In this document: piece by piece, positions 31,419 through 40,102 of the stretch
Layout: each line of letters starts with the position of its first letter
How positions within the stretch are numbered: position 1 is the stretch's first letter
NCBI RefSeq assembly: GCF_029892095.1
Contig: NZ_JARZAE010000004.1
Coordinates: 7,750,001-7,814,000 of the forward strand
Length of the DNA stretch: 64,000 nt
Source: Kitasatospora sp. MAP12-44
GTDB taxonomy: Bacteria > Actinomycetota > Actinomycetes > Streptomycetales > Streptomycetaceae
Reading direction: 5' to 3'
Translations under genes and position numbers: made by a program
Notes under the pieces: model-generated
Databases searched by the model: none
Seen by the model: the letters and a program-made list of their open reading frames with translations, nothing else
Told to the model about the DNA's origin: nothing

Positions 31419-32081
31419 CTACGCCGCGCCCTCGGGCACGCCGAGTAGCCGCCGGACCTCCTGGTCGCTGGTCTGGTCGAAGTCTCGGTAGAACTGTCCG
31501 ACTGCCTGGAACGAGGGCGGCGCGCTCAGGCAGACCAGGTCGTCCGCCAGTGGGCCGAGGACCCGCAGCGCCTCGGGCGCGGTCACCGGCACCGCGAGCA
31601 GCAGCTCGCTCACCTCGCGCCGGCGCAGCACCGCCATCGCCGCGCGGACGGTCGCTCCGGTGGCGATGCCGTCGTCCACCAGGATCACCGCGCGCCCGGA
31701 CAGCTCCAGCGGCGGCAGCGACCCGCGCAGCAGCGTGGTGCGTTCGGCCACCTCGGCGCTGACGGCCTCGGTCAGCCGGTCGAGGTGGTCGGCGGTGATG
31801 CCGAGGGCGTCCACGATGTCGTGGTTGTAGAGCCGGATGCCGCCCTCGCCGACGGCGCCCAGCGCCAGCTCAGGCTGCCCGGGCGCGCCGATCTTGCGCA
31901 CCACCAGGATGTCCAGCGGCGCGCCGAGCGCCTGGGCCACCTCGTACGCCACCGGGACGCCGCCGCGCGGCAGGCCGACCACCACCGGATCGTCGGCTCC
32001 CCAGCCGGCCACCCGGGCGCCGAGCTGCTGCCCGGCGTCCCGACGGTCGCGGAACACCAGCCAGTCACGAAACACCGTCAT
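31419..32081 (-). CDS. Phosphoribosyltransferase-fold protein
   Basis: 220 aa from ATG 32081 (MTVFRDWLVFRDRRDAG); the ribosome binding site is weak. The PRPP-binding loop is clear: VILVDDGIATGATVRAA (about residues 127-143). Upstream PRGGVPVAYEVAQAL and LVVRKIGAPGQPELALGA (about 38-75) are typical of the group often annotated as 'phosphoribosyltransferase' fused to or near dienelactone hydrolases and stress genes in streptomycetes. The nucleobase substrate is uncertain, and it may not be a salvage enzyme. Divergent from the urease operon. Confidence 0.87.
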   Translation of the reverse strand: MTVFRDWLVFRDRRDAGQQLGARVAGWGADDPVVVGLPRGGVPVAYEVAQALGAPLDILVVRKIGAPGQPELALGAVGEGGIRLYNHDIVDALGITADHLDRLTEAVSAEVAERTTLLRGSLPPLELSGRAVILVDDGIATGATVRAAMAVLRRREVSELLLAVPVTAPEALRVLGPLADDLVCLSAPPSFQAVGQFYRDFDQTSDQEVRRLLGVPEGAA

Positions 32082-32346
32082 CGCTTTCACCGCCTGCCAC
32101 GCTCTCCAGCGTGCCACCACCGGGCGTGCCAGGGGCGTGCGAAGGCAGGACGCACGCCCTGTGCGTGCTCCACTACAGGCCGTCGTGGCAGGTGGGCCGC
32201 CGAAGGCTCGCGGCGCCCGGCCGCGCGCGCCGACCGACACGTCACGGCGGTCTCCCCAGCGGGCCGGAGGTCCGCTACGGTTGCGGCCACGACCGCGGCA
32301 CAGCGCTGTGTCCGCGCCCGCTGAACTCCCCGCGAGGTGCGCGCAG

Positions 32347-32649
32347 ATGAGGCTCACTCCCCATGAGCAGGAACGCCTGCTGATCCACGTCGCCGCCGAC
32401 GTCGCCCGCTCCCGGCGGGCCCGCGGGCTGCGGCTCAACCACCCCGAGGCGGTCGCCCTGATCACCTCGCACCTGCTGGAAGGCGCCCGGGACGGCCGGA
32501 CGGTGGCCGAGCTGATGGACTCCGGCCGCCGGGTGCTCAGCCGCGCGGACGTGATGGACGGCATCCCCGAGATGATCCCGGACGTCCAGGTCGAGGCGAC
32601 CTTCCCGGACGGCACCAAGCTGGTCACCGTCCACGGGCCGATCCTGTGA
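32347..32649 (+). CDS. ureA: Urease gamma subunit
   Basis: 100 aa, the usual size of UreA: MRLTPHEQERLLIHVAADVA, LNHPEAVALITSHLLEGARDG and MIPDVQVEATFPDGTKLVTVH are all family signatures. First gene of a ureABCFGD operon. The stop overlaps the ureB start (GTGA). Confidence 0.96.
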   Translation: MRLTPHEQERLLIHVAADVARSRRARGLRLNHPEAVALITSHLLEGARDGRTVAELMDSGRRVLSRADVMDGIPEMIPDVQVEATFPDGTKLVTVHGPIL

Positions 32650-32972
32650 CGCCAGATCCTGTGATGCCAGGTCAAGTCCTGTACGGCGAGGGCGATATTA
32701 TGCTCAACGCCGACCGGCCGGTCACCGCGCTGCGGGTGCTGAACGGCGCGGACCGGCCGGTGCAGGTCGGCTCGCACTACCACTTCGCCGAGGCCAATCC
32801 GGGGCTGGAGTTCGACCGGGCGGCCGCCCGCGGCCGCCGGCTGAACATCCCGGCGGGCACCGCGGTGCGCTTCGAGCCGGGGATCCCGATGGAGGTCGAA
32901 CTGGTCCCGCTCGGTGGCCGGCGCGAGGTGTTCGGGCTGCGCGGCGAGACCGCGGGAGCACTCGATGGCTGA
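32646..32972 (+). CDS. ureB: Urease beta subunit
   Basis: 108 aa if started at GTG 32646, which overlaps ureA by 4 nt. A start at GTG 32661 or ATG 32664 (MPGQVLYG) would match the usual UreB N-terminus better. Signatures VLYGEGDIMLN, VGSHYHFAEANPGLEFDR and LNIPAGTAVRFEPG are present. Overlaps ureC by 8 nt. Confidence 0.95.
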   Translation: MTPDPVMPGQVLYGEGDIMLNADRPVTALRVLNGADRPVQVGSHYHFAEANPGLEFDRAAARGRRLNIPAGTAVRFEPGIPMEVELVPLGGRREVFGLRGETAGALDG

Positions 32973-34728
32973 GATTGCTGACGGGGCCGACATGGCTGGG
33001 ATGGCCGAGCCGAGGCGCGGCCTGATCGTCACCCGCGAACGCTACGGCGAGCTCTACGGGCCCACCGCCGGTGACCGGATCAGGCTCGCCGACACCAACC
33101 TGCTGATCGAGATCGAGGAGGACCGCTGTGCCGGCGGCGACGAGGCGGTCTTCGGCGGCGGCAAGATGATCCGCGAGTCGATGGGCCAGAGCCGGGCGAG
33201 CCGGGCCGACGGCGCGCCCGACACGGTGATCACCGGCGCCGTGGTGCTCGACCACTGGGGGATCGTCAAGGCCGACATCGGCATCCGCGACGGGCGGATC
33301 AGCGCGCTCGGCAAGGCCGGCAACCCCGAGACCATGGACGGCGTGCACCCCGCGCTGGTGATCGGCCCGGAGACCGAGGTGATCGCGGGCAACGGGCGGA
33401 TCCTCACCGCGGGCGGCATCGACACCCATGTGCACTTCATCGCCCCGCAGTTGGCCGAGGAGGCACTCTCCTCCGGGCTCACCACGCTGGTCGGCGGCGG
33501 TACCGGTCCGGCCGAGGGCAGCAAGGCCACCACCATCACCCCTGGCGGCTGGCACCTGGCCAGGATGTTCGCCGCGCTGGACGCGACCCCGCTGAACATC
33601 GGGCTGACCGGCAAGGGCAACACGGTCAACGAAGCAGCCCTGCATGCCCAGTTGAGGGGCGGAGCGGTCGGCTTCAAGATCCATGAGGACTGGGGTGCGA
33701 CGCCCGCGGCAATCGACGCCTGCCTGCGGGTCTGCGAGCAGAGCGGCGCACAGCTCGCCCTGCACACCGACACGCTCAACGAGGCCGGCTTCGTCGCCGA
33801 CACGCTCGCCGCCATCGCCGGACGCGGCGTGCACGCGTACCACACCGAGGGGGCCGGCGGCGGCCACGCGCCCGACATCATCAGCATCGTCTCCGAGCTC
33901 AACATCCTTCCCAGCTCGACCAATCCGACCCGGCCGCACACCGTCAACACGGTCGACGAGCACCTCGACATGCTGATGGTCTGCCACCATCTGAGCCCCT
34001 CGGTCCCCGAGGACCTGGCCTTCGCCGAGTCGCGGATCCGCCCCAGCACGATCGCCGCCGAGGACGTCCTGCACGACCTGGGCGCGATCTCGATCATCAG
34101 CTCGGACTCGCAGGCGATGGGCCGGATCGGCGAGGTGATCAGCCGCACCTGGCAGACCGCGCACTGCCTCAAGGCCCGGCGCGGGGCGCTGCCCGGCGAC
34201 GGGCGGGCCGACAACCAGCGGGCCCGCCGCTATGTCGCCAAGTACACCATCAACCCCGCGGTCGCCCAAGGGATGGACCATGAGATCGGCTCGGTCGAAC
34301 CGGGCAAACTGGCCGACCTGGTGCTCTGGACGCCGGCCTTCTTCGGCGTCAAGCCCGATCTGGTGATCAAGGGCGGGCAGATCGCCTGGGCCCAGATGGG
34401 GGACGCCAACGCCTCCATCCCCACCCCCCAACCGCGCCTTCCCCGGCCGATGTTCGGCGCCAAGGGGCGCGCTCCGGCGCTCAACTCCGTCAACTTCACG
34501 GCGCAGCAGGCGATCGACGACCACCTGCCCGAACGCCTGGGCCTGGACAAGGCGTTCACCCCGGTGCGCAGCACCCGCGCCGTCACCAAGGAGCAGATGG
34601 TCAACAACACCGCGCGCCCCGAGGTCCGGGTCGACCCGGACAGCTTCACGGTGACCATCGACGGCGAGCCGGTCACCGCCGCTCCCGCCACCGAACTGCC
34701 GCTCGCCCAGCGGTACTTCCTCTTTTGA
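32965..34728 (+). CDS. ureC: Urease alpha (catalytic) subunit
   Basis: 587 aa from ATG 32965, inside the end of ureB. Nickel-site residues are intact: HVH (about 155-157), the carbamylated Lys238 in GFKIHEDWG, HTDT and HTEGAGGGHAPD, and the Asp in SSDSQAMGR. The active-site flap carries VCHHL. Hydrolyses urea to ammonia and carbamate in the cytosol. The first 18 residues (MAEIADGADMAGMAEPRR) are a short extension before the family start. The ureC stop overlaps the ureF TTG start. Confidence 0.97.
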   Translation: MAEIADGADMAGMAEPRRGLIVTRERYGELYGPTAGDRIRLADTNLLIEIEEDRCAGGDEAVFGGGKMIRESMGQSRASRADGAPDTVITGAVVLDHWGIVKADIGIRDGRISALGKAGNPETMDGVHPALVIGPETEVIAGNGRILTAGGIDTHVHFIAPQLAEEALSSGLTTLVGGGTGPAEGSKATTITPGGWHLARMFAALDATPLNIGLTGKGNTVNEAALHAQLRGGAVGFKIHEDWGATPAAIDACLRVCEQSGAQLALHTDTLNEAGFVADTLAAIAGRGVHAYHTEGAGGGHAPDIISIVSELNILPSSTNPTRPHTVNTVDEHLDMLMVCHHLSPSVPEDLAFAESRIRPSTIAAEDVLHDLGAISIISSDSQAMGRIGEVISRTWQTAHCLKARRGALPGDGRADNQRARRYVAKYTINPAVAQGMDHEIGSVEPGKLADLVLWTPAFFGVKPDLVIKGGQIAWAQMGDANASIPTPQPRLPRPMFGAKGRAPALNSVNFTAQQAIDDHLPERLGLDKAFTPVRSTRAVTKEQMVNNTARPEVRVDPDSFTVTIDGEPVTAAPATELPLAQRYFLF

Positions 34729-35399
34729 ACAGCACCCTGCTGCTGCTCGCGGACGGACGGTTCCCGGCCGGCGGCCACGCCCACTCGGGCGGCGCGGAGG
34801 CGGCGGTCCGGGCCGGCGCCGTCCGGGACGCCGCCGACCTGGCGGCCTTCCTGACCGGGCGGCTGCACACCGCGGGCCTGACCTCGGCCGGCCTCGCGGC
34901 GGCGGCCGCCGACGGCTTCGACCCGGCCGCCCTCGACGAGGCCGCCGACGCCCGGACGCCGTCGCCCGCGCTGCGCGCCACCAGCCGCCGGCTGGGGCGC
35001 CAACTCCTGCGCGCCGCCCGGGCCTGCTGGCCCGATCCGGCGCTGGACCGGCTGGCCGCCGCCCACCCGGGCGGCGCGCACCAGAGCGTGGTGCTCGGCT
35101 GGGCGGCCCGCGCGGCCCGCCTCGCCCCCGGTGAGGCGGCGCTCACGGCCGCGCACGAGAGCGTCAACGGCCCGGCCGCCGCCTGCACCCGCCTGCTGGG
35201 CCTCGACCCCTACCAGGTGATCGCCGTACTGGCCCGGCTCGCACCCGAGGTCGACGCGGTGGCGGGCGCGGCCACCGAGGCGGCCGCCGAGGCGGTCCGA
35301 CAACAGGACGGCGAGCTGCTCCCGGCCGCGTCCGCCCCGCTGCTCGACCTCTATGCCGAGCGGCAGCACTCCTGGAAGGGGAGACTCTTTGCATCGTGA
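34725..35399 (+). CDS. ureF: Urease accessory protein UreF
   Basis: 224 aa from TTG 34725, overlapping the ureC stop by 4 nt. LLLLADGRFPAGGHAHSGGAEAAV at the N-terminus and the HSWKGRLFAS end are UreF signatures. UreF acts in the UreG-UreF-UreD complex as the gate that controls GTP-dependent nickel insertion. High Ala content but normal length. Confidence 0.92.
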   Translation: MNSTLLLLADGRFPAGGHAHSGGAEAAVRAGAVRDAADLAAFLTGRLHTAGLTSAGLAAAAADGFDPAALDEAADARTPSPALRATSRRLGRQLLRAARACWPDPALDRLAAAHPGGAHQSVVLGWAARAARLAPGEAALTAAHESVNGPAAACTRLLGLDPYQVIAVLARLAPEVDAVAGAATEAAAEAVRQQDGELLPAASAPLLDLYAERQHSWKGRLFAS

Positions 35400-36120
35400 C
35401 CATCCCACCGACCAGTTCGGCGTTCCCACCGCCGTGCCAGTTCTCACCGCCGTGCCAGTTCCCGCCGCCGGGCCGGCTCCCGCTGCAGCACCGGCGCCCG
35501 GTGGCGGCCGCCGGGCCCTGCGGATCGGACTGGGCGGACCGGTCGGCTCGGGCAAGACGGCGACCGTCGCCGCGCTCTGCCGGGCACTGCGCGCCGAGCT
35601 GTCACTGGCCGTGGTGACCAACGACATCTACACCACCGAGGACGCCGAATTCCTGCTGCGCCACGCGGTGCTGCCACCCGAGCGGATCACCGCCGTGGAG
35701 ACCGGCTGCTGTCCGCACACCGCGATCCGGGACGACATCTCGGCCAACCTCGAGGCGGTGGAGGAGCTGGAGGCCGCCGTCGGACCGCTGGACCTGGTGC
35801 TGCTGGAGTCCGGCGGCGACAACCTGACCGCGACCTTCAGCCGGGGCCTGGTGGACGCGCAGATCTTCGTCATCGATGTCGCGGGCGGCGACAAGATTCC
35901 GCGCAAGGGCGGTCCGGGGGTGTCGACTTCGGATCTGCTGGTGATCAACAAGACCGATCTGGCGCCGCTGGTCGGCGCGGACCTGGCGGTGATGGCCCGC
36001 GACGCCGAGTTGCAGCGCGGCGAACTGCCCACGGTGTTCTGCTCGTTGGTCCAGCCGGACGGGGTCGAGCCGATCACCCGCTGGGTCCGGGGACGGCTCG
36101 GCGCGTGGCGCTCGCACTGA
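35389..36120 (+). CDS. ureG: Urease accessory GTPase UreG with Pro/Ala-rich N-terminal extension
   Basis: 243 aa from TTG 35389 with GGAAGGGGAG just upstream, overlapping ureF by 11 nt. The GTPase core starts near residue 45: LGGPVGSGKTA (Walker A), NDIYTTEDAEFL, ETGCCPHTAIRDD (the metal-binding CxH), ESGGDNL and NKTDL. Residues 1-43 are an unusual linker with repeated VPV/PAA segments (PTAVPVLTAVPVPAAG) and only two His residues. Other streptomycete UreGs often carry a His-rich tail here. With no ureE in the operon, the nickel source for UreG is open. Confidence 0.93.
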   Translation: MHRDHPTDQFGVPTAVPVLTAVPVPAAGPAPAAAPAPGGGRRALRIGLGGPVGSGKTATVAALCRALRAELSLAVVTNDIYTTEDAEFLLRHAVLPPERITAVETGCCPHTAIRDDISANLEAVEELEAAVGPLDLVLLESGGDNLTATFSRGLVDAQIFVIDVAGGDKIPRKGGPGVSTSDLLVINKTDLAPLVGADLAVMARDAELQRGELPTVFCSLVQPDGVEPITRWVRGRLGAWRSH

Positions 36121-36902
36121 CGCCGCCGGCGCCCGCCCGGATCCTGGCGGCGCTGGACGGGCGCGGCGTCACGGTGCTGCCGGTCCTGGCGGGCGCCGGC
36201 CCGCTGGCGCTGCGCCGGCTGCGCGGGCCGCGAGCGCCGGGGGCCGCCGTGCCGGCGGAGGTGGCGCTGGTCGGGGCGATGGCGGGGCCGCTGGGCGGCG
36301 ACCGGATCGCGCTGGCGGCCGAGGTGGCGGCCGGCGCGTGGCTGCGGGTCACCTCGGTGGCGGCCACCGTCAGCCTGCCAGGACCGCGCCCTGGGCCCGC
36401 GAGCTACCACGTCGACCTGACGGTGGCGGCGGGCGCGCTGCTGGAGTGGCTGCCCGAGCCGGTGGTCGCGGCGGCCGGCAGCCACCTGCTGCTGACCACC
36501 CGGATCACCCTGGCCGCCGGCGCCCGACTGCGCTACCGGGAGGAGCAGATCCTAGGGCGGCGCCACGACTGGACCGTCCACGGCGTGCCGGGGCGCCTCA
36601 CCTCACGGCTGACCGTCCGCCGGGCCGGTCAGCTGATCCTGGACCAGTGCACCGACCTCGGCCCCGGCGCCCCGGGCTGGGACGGCCCCGCCGTGCTGGC
36701 CGCCCACCGTGCGGCCGGCCAGCTCCTCACCGTCGGCCTACCGCCGCTTGAACCGCCGCCCGAACCCGCCGGCGGTGACTGCGCCCTGCTCACCCTCCCC
36801 GGCCCGAGCGCCACCGCCCACCTGCTGACCGCCGTCGCCCCCGACGGGCTGGCGCTGCGCCGACTGCTCGCCGCGCCGCCGCAGCCCTCGGTCGCGCCCT
36901 GA
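36105..36902 (+). CDS. ureD: Urease accessory protein UreD
   Basis: 265 aa from GTG 36105, overlapping ureG by 16 nt. The family core is recognised by AAGAWLRVTSVAATVSLPGP (about residues 65-84), LLEWLPEPVVAAAGSHLLLTT and YREEQILGRRHDW. UreD (UreH) scaffolds the urease apoprotein with UreF and UreG. It is the last gene of the operon and converges on a membrane protein gene. A short hairpin (36933-36947) lies in the gap. Confidence 0.9.
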   Translation: MALALTPPAPARILAALDGRGVTVLPVLAGAGPLALRRLRGPRAPGAAVPAEVALVGAMAGPLGGDRIALAAEVAAGAWLRVTSVAATVSLPGPRPGPASYHVDLTVAAGALLEWLPEPVVAAAGSHLLLTTRITLAAGARLRYREEQILGRRHDWTVHGVPGRLTSRLTVRRAGQLILDQCTDLGPGAPGWDGPAVLAAHRAAGQLLTVGLPPLEPPPEPAGGDCALLTLPGPSATAHLLTAVAPDGLALRRLLAAPPQPSVAP

Positions 36903-36932
36903 CCCGCCGGCCACCGCGGCCACCGCGGTCAC

Positions 36933-36947
36933 CGGGCCCAGGGCCCG
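36933..36947. terminator. Short hairpin between ureD and the convergent membrane gene
   Basis: CGGGCCC (36933-36939) and GGGCCCG (36941-36947) pair around one base. A true loop would need opening of the inner pairs. It adjoins the stop of the minus-strand gene. A weak terminator candidate. Confidence 0.35.
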
Positions 36948-38639
36948 TCAGCCGTGCGCGCAGGGGCTGCTGGGGTTGAGGCTGTAGCGGCCGGCCACCT
37001 GGTAGGTGCCGGGCTCGGGGGCGTACAGCATGGTCCAGCCGCCGGACTCGGCCAGGCAGCCGCGGCTGGCCTGGTCGGAGCCCCGGACGCCCAGCCACGG
37101 CGACCACGGGATCCGCAGCAGCACCGGCCCGGCGTACGGGACCTCCAGGGTCAGCGCGGCCGCCGTGGCCTGCGTGACGGTGGCGGGCGCCGCGACCAGC
37201 GGCGTCGCGTCGGTGACGCGGTAGAGCCGCCAGTTCTCGTCGCCCCAGACGAGGCTCAGCCACGGGTAGCCGGCCGCGACGATGTGGGCCTCGTCCACCG
37301 CGGCGTCGTCCGGCCGGTCCGGCGGGAGCAGCACATAGCCGACGCCCCAGCGCTGGAGCCAGGCGTGGTACGCCGCCGGACTCAGGGGCGTGTCGGTGTA
37401 GAAGAGCGGGTTGCGGCTGACGTCGGCCTGGCGGTTCCAGCCGCGCGCGAGGTCGACGTACGGCGCGAGCGCGGAGGACTCCCAGTGGCTGCGCAGCGGG
37501 ACCACCTCGATGCGGCCCCGGTCGGCGCCGACCCGGTGCAGCTCGCTGACGATCGACGCGGCCGGCAGCGCCGACGCCGGGGCCGGCACGGTGCTGATCA
37601 GGTCGCCGACGGGTGTGGCGATCTGCCACCCGGCGACCGCGAGGAACACGACGCCGAGCGTGACGCGCCGCCAACCGCTCAGCGCGGCCCCCCACCCGGT
37701 CGCGCCGGCCGGGTGCGTCCCGGGATCGAGGACGGCGGCCAGCAGCGCCGCGCCGCCGAACAGCAGCAGCAGGCGCTCGACATTGCTGCCGATCGGCGAG
37801 GGCACCATCCAGGTGAGCAGCACGCCCACCGCGTACACGGCCGCGCCGAGCCGCATCACCCGCCACTGGCGCGGCATCAGCGCCGCGAGCAGGGCGGAGG
37901 CGGCCGCGATCGGCAGGGCGACGTACCAGTCGAAGGGCTGCACACCGTAGAAGGGGAAGAGCAGCGAGGTGCCGGCGATCACCAGGATCGGGCCGAGCAC
38001 CAGGGCGTAGGACTCCCGCCGTCGGCCTGTCAGGAACAGCGCGGCGGCGGCCACCCCGAGGAACAGCCCGGCCACCGGACTGCTCAGGGTGGCCAGCGTG
38101 GCGAGGGCGGCGACCGCGGCGGTCCGCCCGGCCCGCCGCGGCGCCTCGGGGAACAGCAGCATGACCGCCGCCAGGCCCGCCGCACAGCCGAGCGCGAAGG
38201 TCACCCGCCCTGACGCGGCGTTGCACCACATCGCGAACGCCGTCCAGAGCGCGGGCGCCATCGGCCGCGACAGCGGCGAGCGCTCCAGCAGCCGGGCGGC
38301 CAGCGCCGCGGTCAGCGTGCCCGCGATGACGCCGGTGGTGCGCACGCCCAGCAGGCCCATCACATAGGGCGACAGGACGCTGTACGAGACCGTGTACATC
38401 CCGCCGTACCAGGACAGGTTGTAGCTGGAGTCGGGGTTCTTGCGGATGAAGTCGGTCCACGCGTACTGCGCCGCCAGGTCACCGGCGTTCCTCGCCAGGA
38501 ACAGCGCCCACAGCAGGTGCAGGACCAGGGCCAGCAGGGTAGCGGCGACCACCGGCCGGTGCAGCGCGGCGCGGGCCTGCCGGGACCACGCCCCCGTGCG
38601 GTTCGAACCGGTCCCGATCGGACTGACGAGGCTGCTCAA
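36948..38639 (-). CDS. Polytopic membrane protein, possibly glycosyltransferase-like
   Basis: About 563 aa if it begins at TTG 38639 (LSSLVSPIGTGSNRTG); an ATG at 38822 gives 61 extra residues of poor coding character. About 10-11 transmembrane helices cover residues 35-390, followed by a C-terminal extracytoplasmic domain of about 150 residues. The segment after TM1 (AAQYAWTDFIRKNPDSSYNLSWYGGMYTVSYSV-type, near residue 55) resembles the first loop of polyprenyl-sugar-dependent membrane transferases with an Asp in it, but no clear GT-C signature is present. Function unknown; envelope biogenesis is a reasonable guess. It stands alone between the urease operon and ctaG. Confidence 0.7.
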   Translation of the reverse strand: MSSLVSPIGTGSNRTGAWSRQARAALHRPVVAATLLALVLHLLWALFLARNAGDLAAQYAWTDFIRKNPDSSYNLSWYGGMYTVSYSVLSPYVMGLLGVRTTGVIAGTLTAALAARLLERSPLSRPMAPALWTAFAMWCNAASGRVTFALGCAAGLAAVMLLFPEAPRRAGRTAAVAALATLATLSSPVAGLFLGVAAAALFLTGRRRESYALVLGPILVIAGTSLLFPFYGVQPFDWYVALPIAAASALLAALMPRQWRVMRLGAAVYAVGVLLTWMVPSPIGSNVERLLLLFGGAALLAAVLDPGTHPAGATGWGAALSGWRRVTLGVVFLAVAGWQIATPVGDLISTVPAPASALPAASIVSELHRVGADRGRIEVVPLRSHWESSALAPYVDLARGWNRQADVSRNPLFYTDTPLSPAAYHAWLQRWGVGYVLLPPDRPDDAAVDEAHIVAAGYPWLSLVWGDENWRLYRVTDATPLVAAPATVTQATAAALTLEVPYAGPVLLRIPWSPWLGVRGSDQASRGCLAESGGWTMLYAPEPGTYQVAGRYSLNPSSPCAHG

Positions 38640-38738
38640 CCCCTCGCCCCGATGGTCGTGGCCGCTCGGAGGGCAGGGGTCATGGAGTCCTCGACAGGGA
38701 GTCACGGTGCCGAGCAGGCCGGACCGAAGCAACGGGTG

Positions 38739-38787
38739 GGTGCCAGGATAACCGGGCCCCGCGATCTTGCCGCAGGCCCCTGGCACC
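38739..38787 (-). terminator. Possible ctaG terminator with long loop
   Basis: GGTGCCAGG (38739-38747) and CCTGGCACC (38779-38787) are perfectly complementary, with a 31-nt GC-rich interior. It lies 52 nt beyond the ctaG stop on the minus strand. The loop is long, so confidence is low. Confidence 0.35.
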
Positions 38788-38838
38788 GCTGATCGGGTGT
38801 CACCCTCCACCCGGGCCGGCACCCGGAGCGGGGAAGGC

Positions 38839-39819
38839 TCAGTTGCTGCCCGCCGCGCGGCTGCCGCGCTGCTCCAGGGAGGCGAGGTAGGCGTTGTAGG
38901 CGTTCAGCTCGGCGTCGCCGTCGCGCTCGGCGGCCCTGTCGCCGCGCCGTGCCGTGCGCTCCTCGGACTTGGCCCACTGGAAGACCAGCGCGATCAGCAC
39001 CACCGCGGTGGGGATCTCACCGAACGCCCAGGTGATCCCGCCGGCCATCTTCTGGTCCGCCATCAGGTCGGTGCCGGGCGGCGCACCGGCCGCCGTGAAG
39101 GTGGTCACCAGCGGACTGGTCGCCATCATCACCGCCACCCCGAAGAAGGCGTGGAACGGCATCCCCATGAACAGCTCGATGATCCGCATCACGTACCCCG
39201 GGCGGTGCGGGCCCGGGTCGACGCCCATGATCGGCCAGAAGAAGAGCAGCCCGGCCGCCAGGAAGTGCAGCATCATCGCGATGTGCCCGAGCCGCGACTG
39301 CATCAGGAAGTCGAAGAGCGGGGTGAAGTAGAGGCCGTAGAGGCTGGCGATGAAGAGTGGGATGGTGAAGGCCGGGTGCGAGATCACCTTGACGTAGCGG
39401 CTGTGCAGCAGCGCCACCAGCAGCTCGCGCGGCCCGCGCGGCCGGCCCTTGCCCGCCGGGCGCAGCGCGCGCAGCGACAGCGTGATCGGCGCGCCGAGCA
39501 GCAGCAGGATCGGCACCAGCATGCTGAGTGCCATGTGCTGCATCATGTGCGCGCTGAACAGCACCATGCCGTAGTCGTTCAGGCCGGAGCAGGTCACGAA
39601 CACCATGGTCAGCACGCCGGCGGTCCAGGCCACCGCGCGCCCGACCGGCCAGCCGTCGCCGCGCCGCAGCAGTCGGACCACGCCGGCGGCGTACAGCCCG
39701 AGCGCCAGCAGGCAGCCGAGCAGGAACGGCCAGTCGGGCGACCAGGTGAGCACCGAGGAGAGCGAGAACGGGCCGAGCCCGACCCCGCCGTGCTGGTGCA
39801 TCCCTGTCATGCCGTCCAT
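38839..39819 (-). CDS. ctaG: Cytochrome c oxidase assembly protein, CtaG/caa3 family
   Basis: 326 aa from ATG 39819 (MDGMTGMHQHGG); an upstream GTG at 39906 is less likely. Seven predicted transmembrane helices; signatures MVLFSAHMMQHMALSMLVP (His residues for copper) and IAMMLHFLAAGLLFFWPIMG. The N-terminal Met/His-rich end (MTGMHQH) may also bind copper. In Bacillus, CtaG is needed for assembly of the copper centres of cytochrome caa3 oxidase; a similar role in the membrane is inferred. Monocistronic. Confidence 0.88.
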   Translation of the reverse strand: MDGMTGMHQHGGVGLGPFSLSSVLTWSPDWPFLLGCLLALGLYAAGVVRLLRRGDGWPVGRAVAWTAGVLTMVFVTCSGLNDYGMVLFSAHMMQHMALSMLVPILLLLGAPITLSLRALRPAGKGRPRGPRELLVALLHSRYVKVISHPAFTIPLFIASLYGLYFTPLFDFLMQSRLGHIAMMLHFLAAGLLFFWPIMGVDPGPHRPGYVMRIIELFMGMPFHAFFGVAVMMATSPLVTTFTAAGAPPGTDLMADQKMAGGITWAFGEIPTAVVLIALVFQWAKSEERTARRGDRAAERDGDAELNAYNAYLASLEQRGSRAAGSN

Positions 39820-40041
39820 CGGCAGCCCCGCTTCCGTGTTCCGTGCGCTCACGGACGGCCGGGCCGCGCGTAGGGTCCGGTTCGTCCGAGTTTCGTCGGG
39901 TCCCACCCTACGGGCGGCCGTCAGGGCCGCTGCGCCCGCCCCTCCTTCTGGGGGGCTGACGCGGACGCGATCAGGGAGCGGGTGAGCTGCTCGGCCGCGG
40001 CGTCGTCTCGCCGCCGGCGGTCGCTGAGCGGACCCGGGGAT

Positions 40042-40086
40042 ACGCGTCGGGGCCCGGTCCTCGCCGAGGATCGGGCCCCGACGCGT
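40042..40086 (-). terminator. Long pfkA terminator hairpin
   Basis: A 15-bp perfect stem (ACGCGTCGGGGCCCG, 40042-40056, with its complement at 40072-40086) is extended inward by a G-T pair and a further TCCTCG/CGAGGA, giving over 20 bp in total. It starts 16 nt past the pfkA stop. Confidence 0.8.
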
Positions 40087-40102
40087 GCGGTCGGGCGGGT
40101 TG

